Positions 23,659 through 24,732 of a stretch of 24,732 nt of DNA are shown here, in pieces. The position numbers were made by a program, and so were the translations under genes. The notes under the pieces are model-generated. The model was not told the origin of the DNA, did not search any database, and saw nothing but the letters and a program-made list of their open reading frames with translations. Positions within the stretch are counted from its first letter, which is position 1, and each line of letters opens with the position of its first letter. This DNA comes from an uncultured Acidobacteriota bacterium (GTDB lineage: Bacteria > Acidobacteriota > Thermoanaerobaculia > Gp7-AA8), in assembly GCA_946887105.1 (NCBI GenBank), contig CAMPKJ010000047.1:1-24732 (forward strand), given 5' to 3'.

Positions 23659-24692
23659 AGCGCTCTGCTGTAAAACGACCGCTGCGCGTCGTCGTGCTGA
23701 TGCACCCATCGATGGTCCCGCCCGAGGATCCATCGGCTCTGACCGAGCAACAGTTGTACGAGCTCAAGACCGAATACGACGTCGTGACGACGCTGCGCGA
23801 GCTCGGTCACGCCGTGAGACCTCTCGGCGTCGCGGACGAGCTGGGGCCGATCCGCGCGGTGATCGAGGAGTGGAAGCCCGACATCGTCTTCAATCTCCTC
23901 GAGGAGTTCCTCGGCCGCCAGGACTTCGACCATCACGTGGTCAGCTTCCTCGAGCTGATGCAGGTGCCGTACACCGGCTGCCATCCGCGCGGACTGATGC
24001 TGGCGCGCGACAAGGCGCTGTCGAAGAAACTGCTCGCGTATCACCATCTCGCGGTGCCGAAGTTCGCGGTTTTCCCGCGCGGCCGCCGCGTGCTGCGGCC
24101 GAAGGGGCTGGCGTTTCCGCTGATCGTGAAGAGCCAGATTCACGAGGCATCGCTCGGCATCTCGCAGGCGTCGATCGTCGACAACGACGAGAAGCTGCGC
24201 GAACGCGTGACGTTCATCCATCAACGCCACGGCTCCGACGCGATCGCGGAGCAGTACGTCGACGGCCGCGAGTTCTACGTCGGCATCATCGGCAACAACC
24301 GGCTGGAGGTGCTGCCGGTGTGGGAGCTGGTATTCGAGAACATGCCGCCGGGCGCGAGCTCGATCGCCACCGCGCACGTGAAGCACAACACCGAATACCA
24401 GCGCCGCCGCGGGATCTATCAGCAGCACGCCGACGATCTCGATCCGAAGCTGCGCGATCACATCATCCGCACCAGCCGCCGCATCGCGCGCATCCTCGAT
24501 CTCGATGGCTACAACCGCATCGATTACCGGCTCGGCACCGACGGCAAGCTGTACTTTCTCGAGGCGAACCCGAATCCCGACATCGCCAAGAGCGAAGAGT
24601 TCGCATCGGCATCGGAAGAGGCAGGGCGGCCGTTCCCGCAGTTGATTCAGAAGATTCTGGAGCTGGGGTTGCAGCGGGCGGCGGGGCGGTAG
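23655..24692 (+). CDS. ATP-grasp ligase, D-Ala-D-Ala ligase-like
   Basis: 345 residues. The N-terminal Rossmann-like lobe (RVVVLMHPSMVPP; WKPDIVFNLLEEFLGRQDFD) and VPYTGCHPRGLMLARDKALSKKLL match the substrate lobe and start of the ATP-grasp fold of D-alanine-D-alanine ligase-like enzymes. PLIVKSQIHEASLGIS is the ATP-binding lysine strand, EQYVDGREFYVGIIGN the central strand, and YNRIDYRLGTDGKLYFLEANPNPDI carries the magnesium ligands D, E and N. It should form an amide or peptide bond by ATP-driven acyl phosphate chemistry; the substrate is unknown and a true cell-wall Ddl role is doubtful given the context. It is translationally coupled to the metallopeptidase, suggesting a make-and-trim or ligate-and-cleave pair. 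Confidence 0.85.
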   Translation: MKRSAVKRPLRVVVLMHPSMVPPEDPSALTEQQLYELKTEYDVVTTLRELGHAVRPLGVADELGPIRAVIEEWKPDIVFNLLEEFLGRQDFDHHVVSFLELMQVPYTGCHPRGLMLARDKALSKKLLAYHHLAVPKFAVFPRGRRVLRPKGLAFPLIVKSQIHEASLGISQASIVDNDEKLRERVTFIHQRHGSDAIAEQYVDGREFYVGIIGNNRLEVLPVWELVFENMPPGASSIATAHVKHNTEYQRRRGIYQQHADDLDPKLRDHIIRTSRRIARILDLDGYNRIDYRLGTDGKLYFLEANPNPDIAKSEEFASASEEAGRPFPQLIQKILELGLQRAAGR

Positions 24693-24732
24693 CGGTCGTA
24701 CAGCTCGACGGTGTCGCCGACGCGCAGCTCGT
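24647..24732 (-). CDS. C-terminal end of a minus-strand ORF (partial)
   Basis: On the minus strand the frame entering at the window edge reads ELRVGDTVELYDRYR and stops at 24647, overlapping the ATP-grasp 3' end. The LRVGDTVEL phrase looks like the last strand of a beta-barrel domain (MOSC-like endings are similar), but too little is visible to assign it. Confidence 0.35.
   Translation of the reverse strand, partial: ELRVGDTVELYDRYRPAARCNPSSRIF

Overview
The window is GC-rich (roughly two thirds G+C) and bacterial. No rRNA or marker gene is present. An Acidobacteriota member, perhaps near Thermoanaerobaculia, is my best guess. It rests on remembered resemblance of the secreted protein at 10525-11937 to a family common there, plus the stand-alone B12-dependent ribonucleotide reductase and the slipin type. 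This is inference.

Layout. 2-2992 is the C-terminal two thirds of an Lhr-type helicase, cut by the window edge and carrying two in-frame palindromic insertions. 2989-3838 holds a secreted histidine phosphatase and a small lipoprotein. 3889-7418 is a minus-strand group: GAF histidine kinase, LuxR-type response regulator, SDR oxidoreductase and a QueA-like enzyme with its own palindromic insertion. 7538-8541 is a coupled pair (membrane protein and 83-residue protein) driven from a divergent promoter region. Its other arm makes a short structured transcript ending at a strong terminator (8638-8810). 8941-9013 is a tRNA-like gene with an arginine-type body but anticodon AAG. 9339-10439 is a slipin and 10525-11937 a secreted protein. 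11959-13910 holds a zinc alcohol dehydrogenase, a DJ-1/PfpI protein with a membrane tail and a tiny basic protein. 13924-15164 has a DinB-like protein divergent from a nucleotidyltransferase/small-protein pair. 15180-18605 is the ribonucleotide reductase unit: two NrdR boxes 32 bp apart, a -35/-10 promoter, a previously unlisted 50-codon ORF and nrdJ, with DnaA-box-like sites upstream. 19031-20904 is a coupled pair of multi-pass membrane proteins. 20967-21316 is a five-copy, ~80-bp tandem repeat whose hairpin stems covary between copies. 21488-24692 holds a secreted DUF1028 protein divergent from a coupled metallopeptidase/ATP-grasp pair, with another palindrome between them.

Themes. (1) Four ~92-102 bp palindromes have arms built from short direct repeats. 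They fall into three unrelated sequence families. Two sit in frame inside conserved genes and two sit at gene starts; a fifth palindrome of a different type is also in frame in lhr. (2) At least eight genes have a TANNNT-like hexamer 6-8 nt before the start codon and no Shine-Dalgarno sequence, suggesting widespread leaderless transcription. (3) The best candidates for something undescribed are the covarying repeat array, the in-frame palindromes, the anticodon-altered tRNA-like gene and the small ORF in the NrdR-controlled leader.
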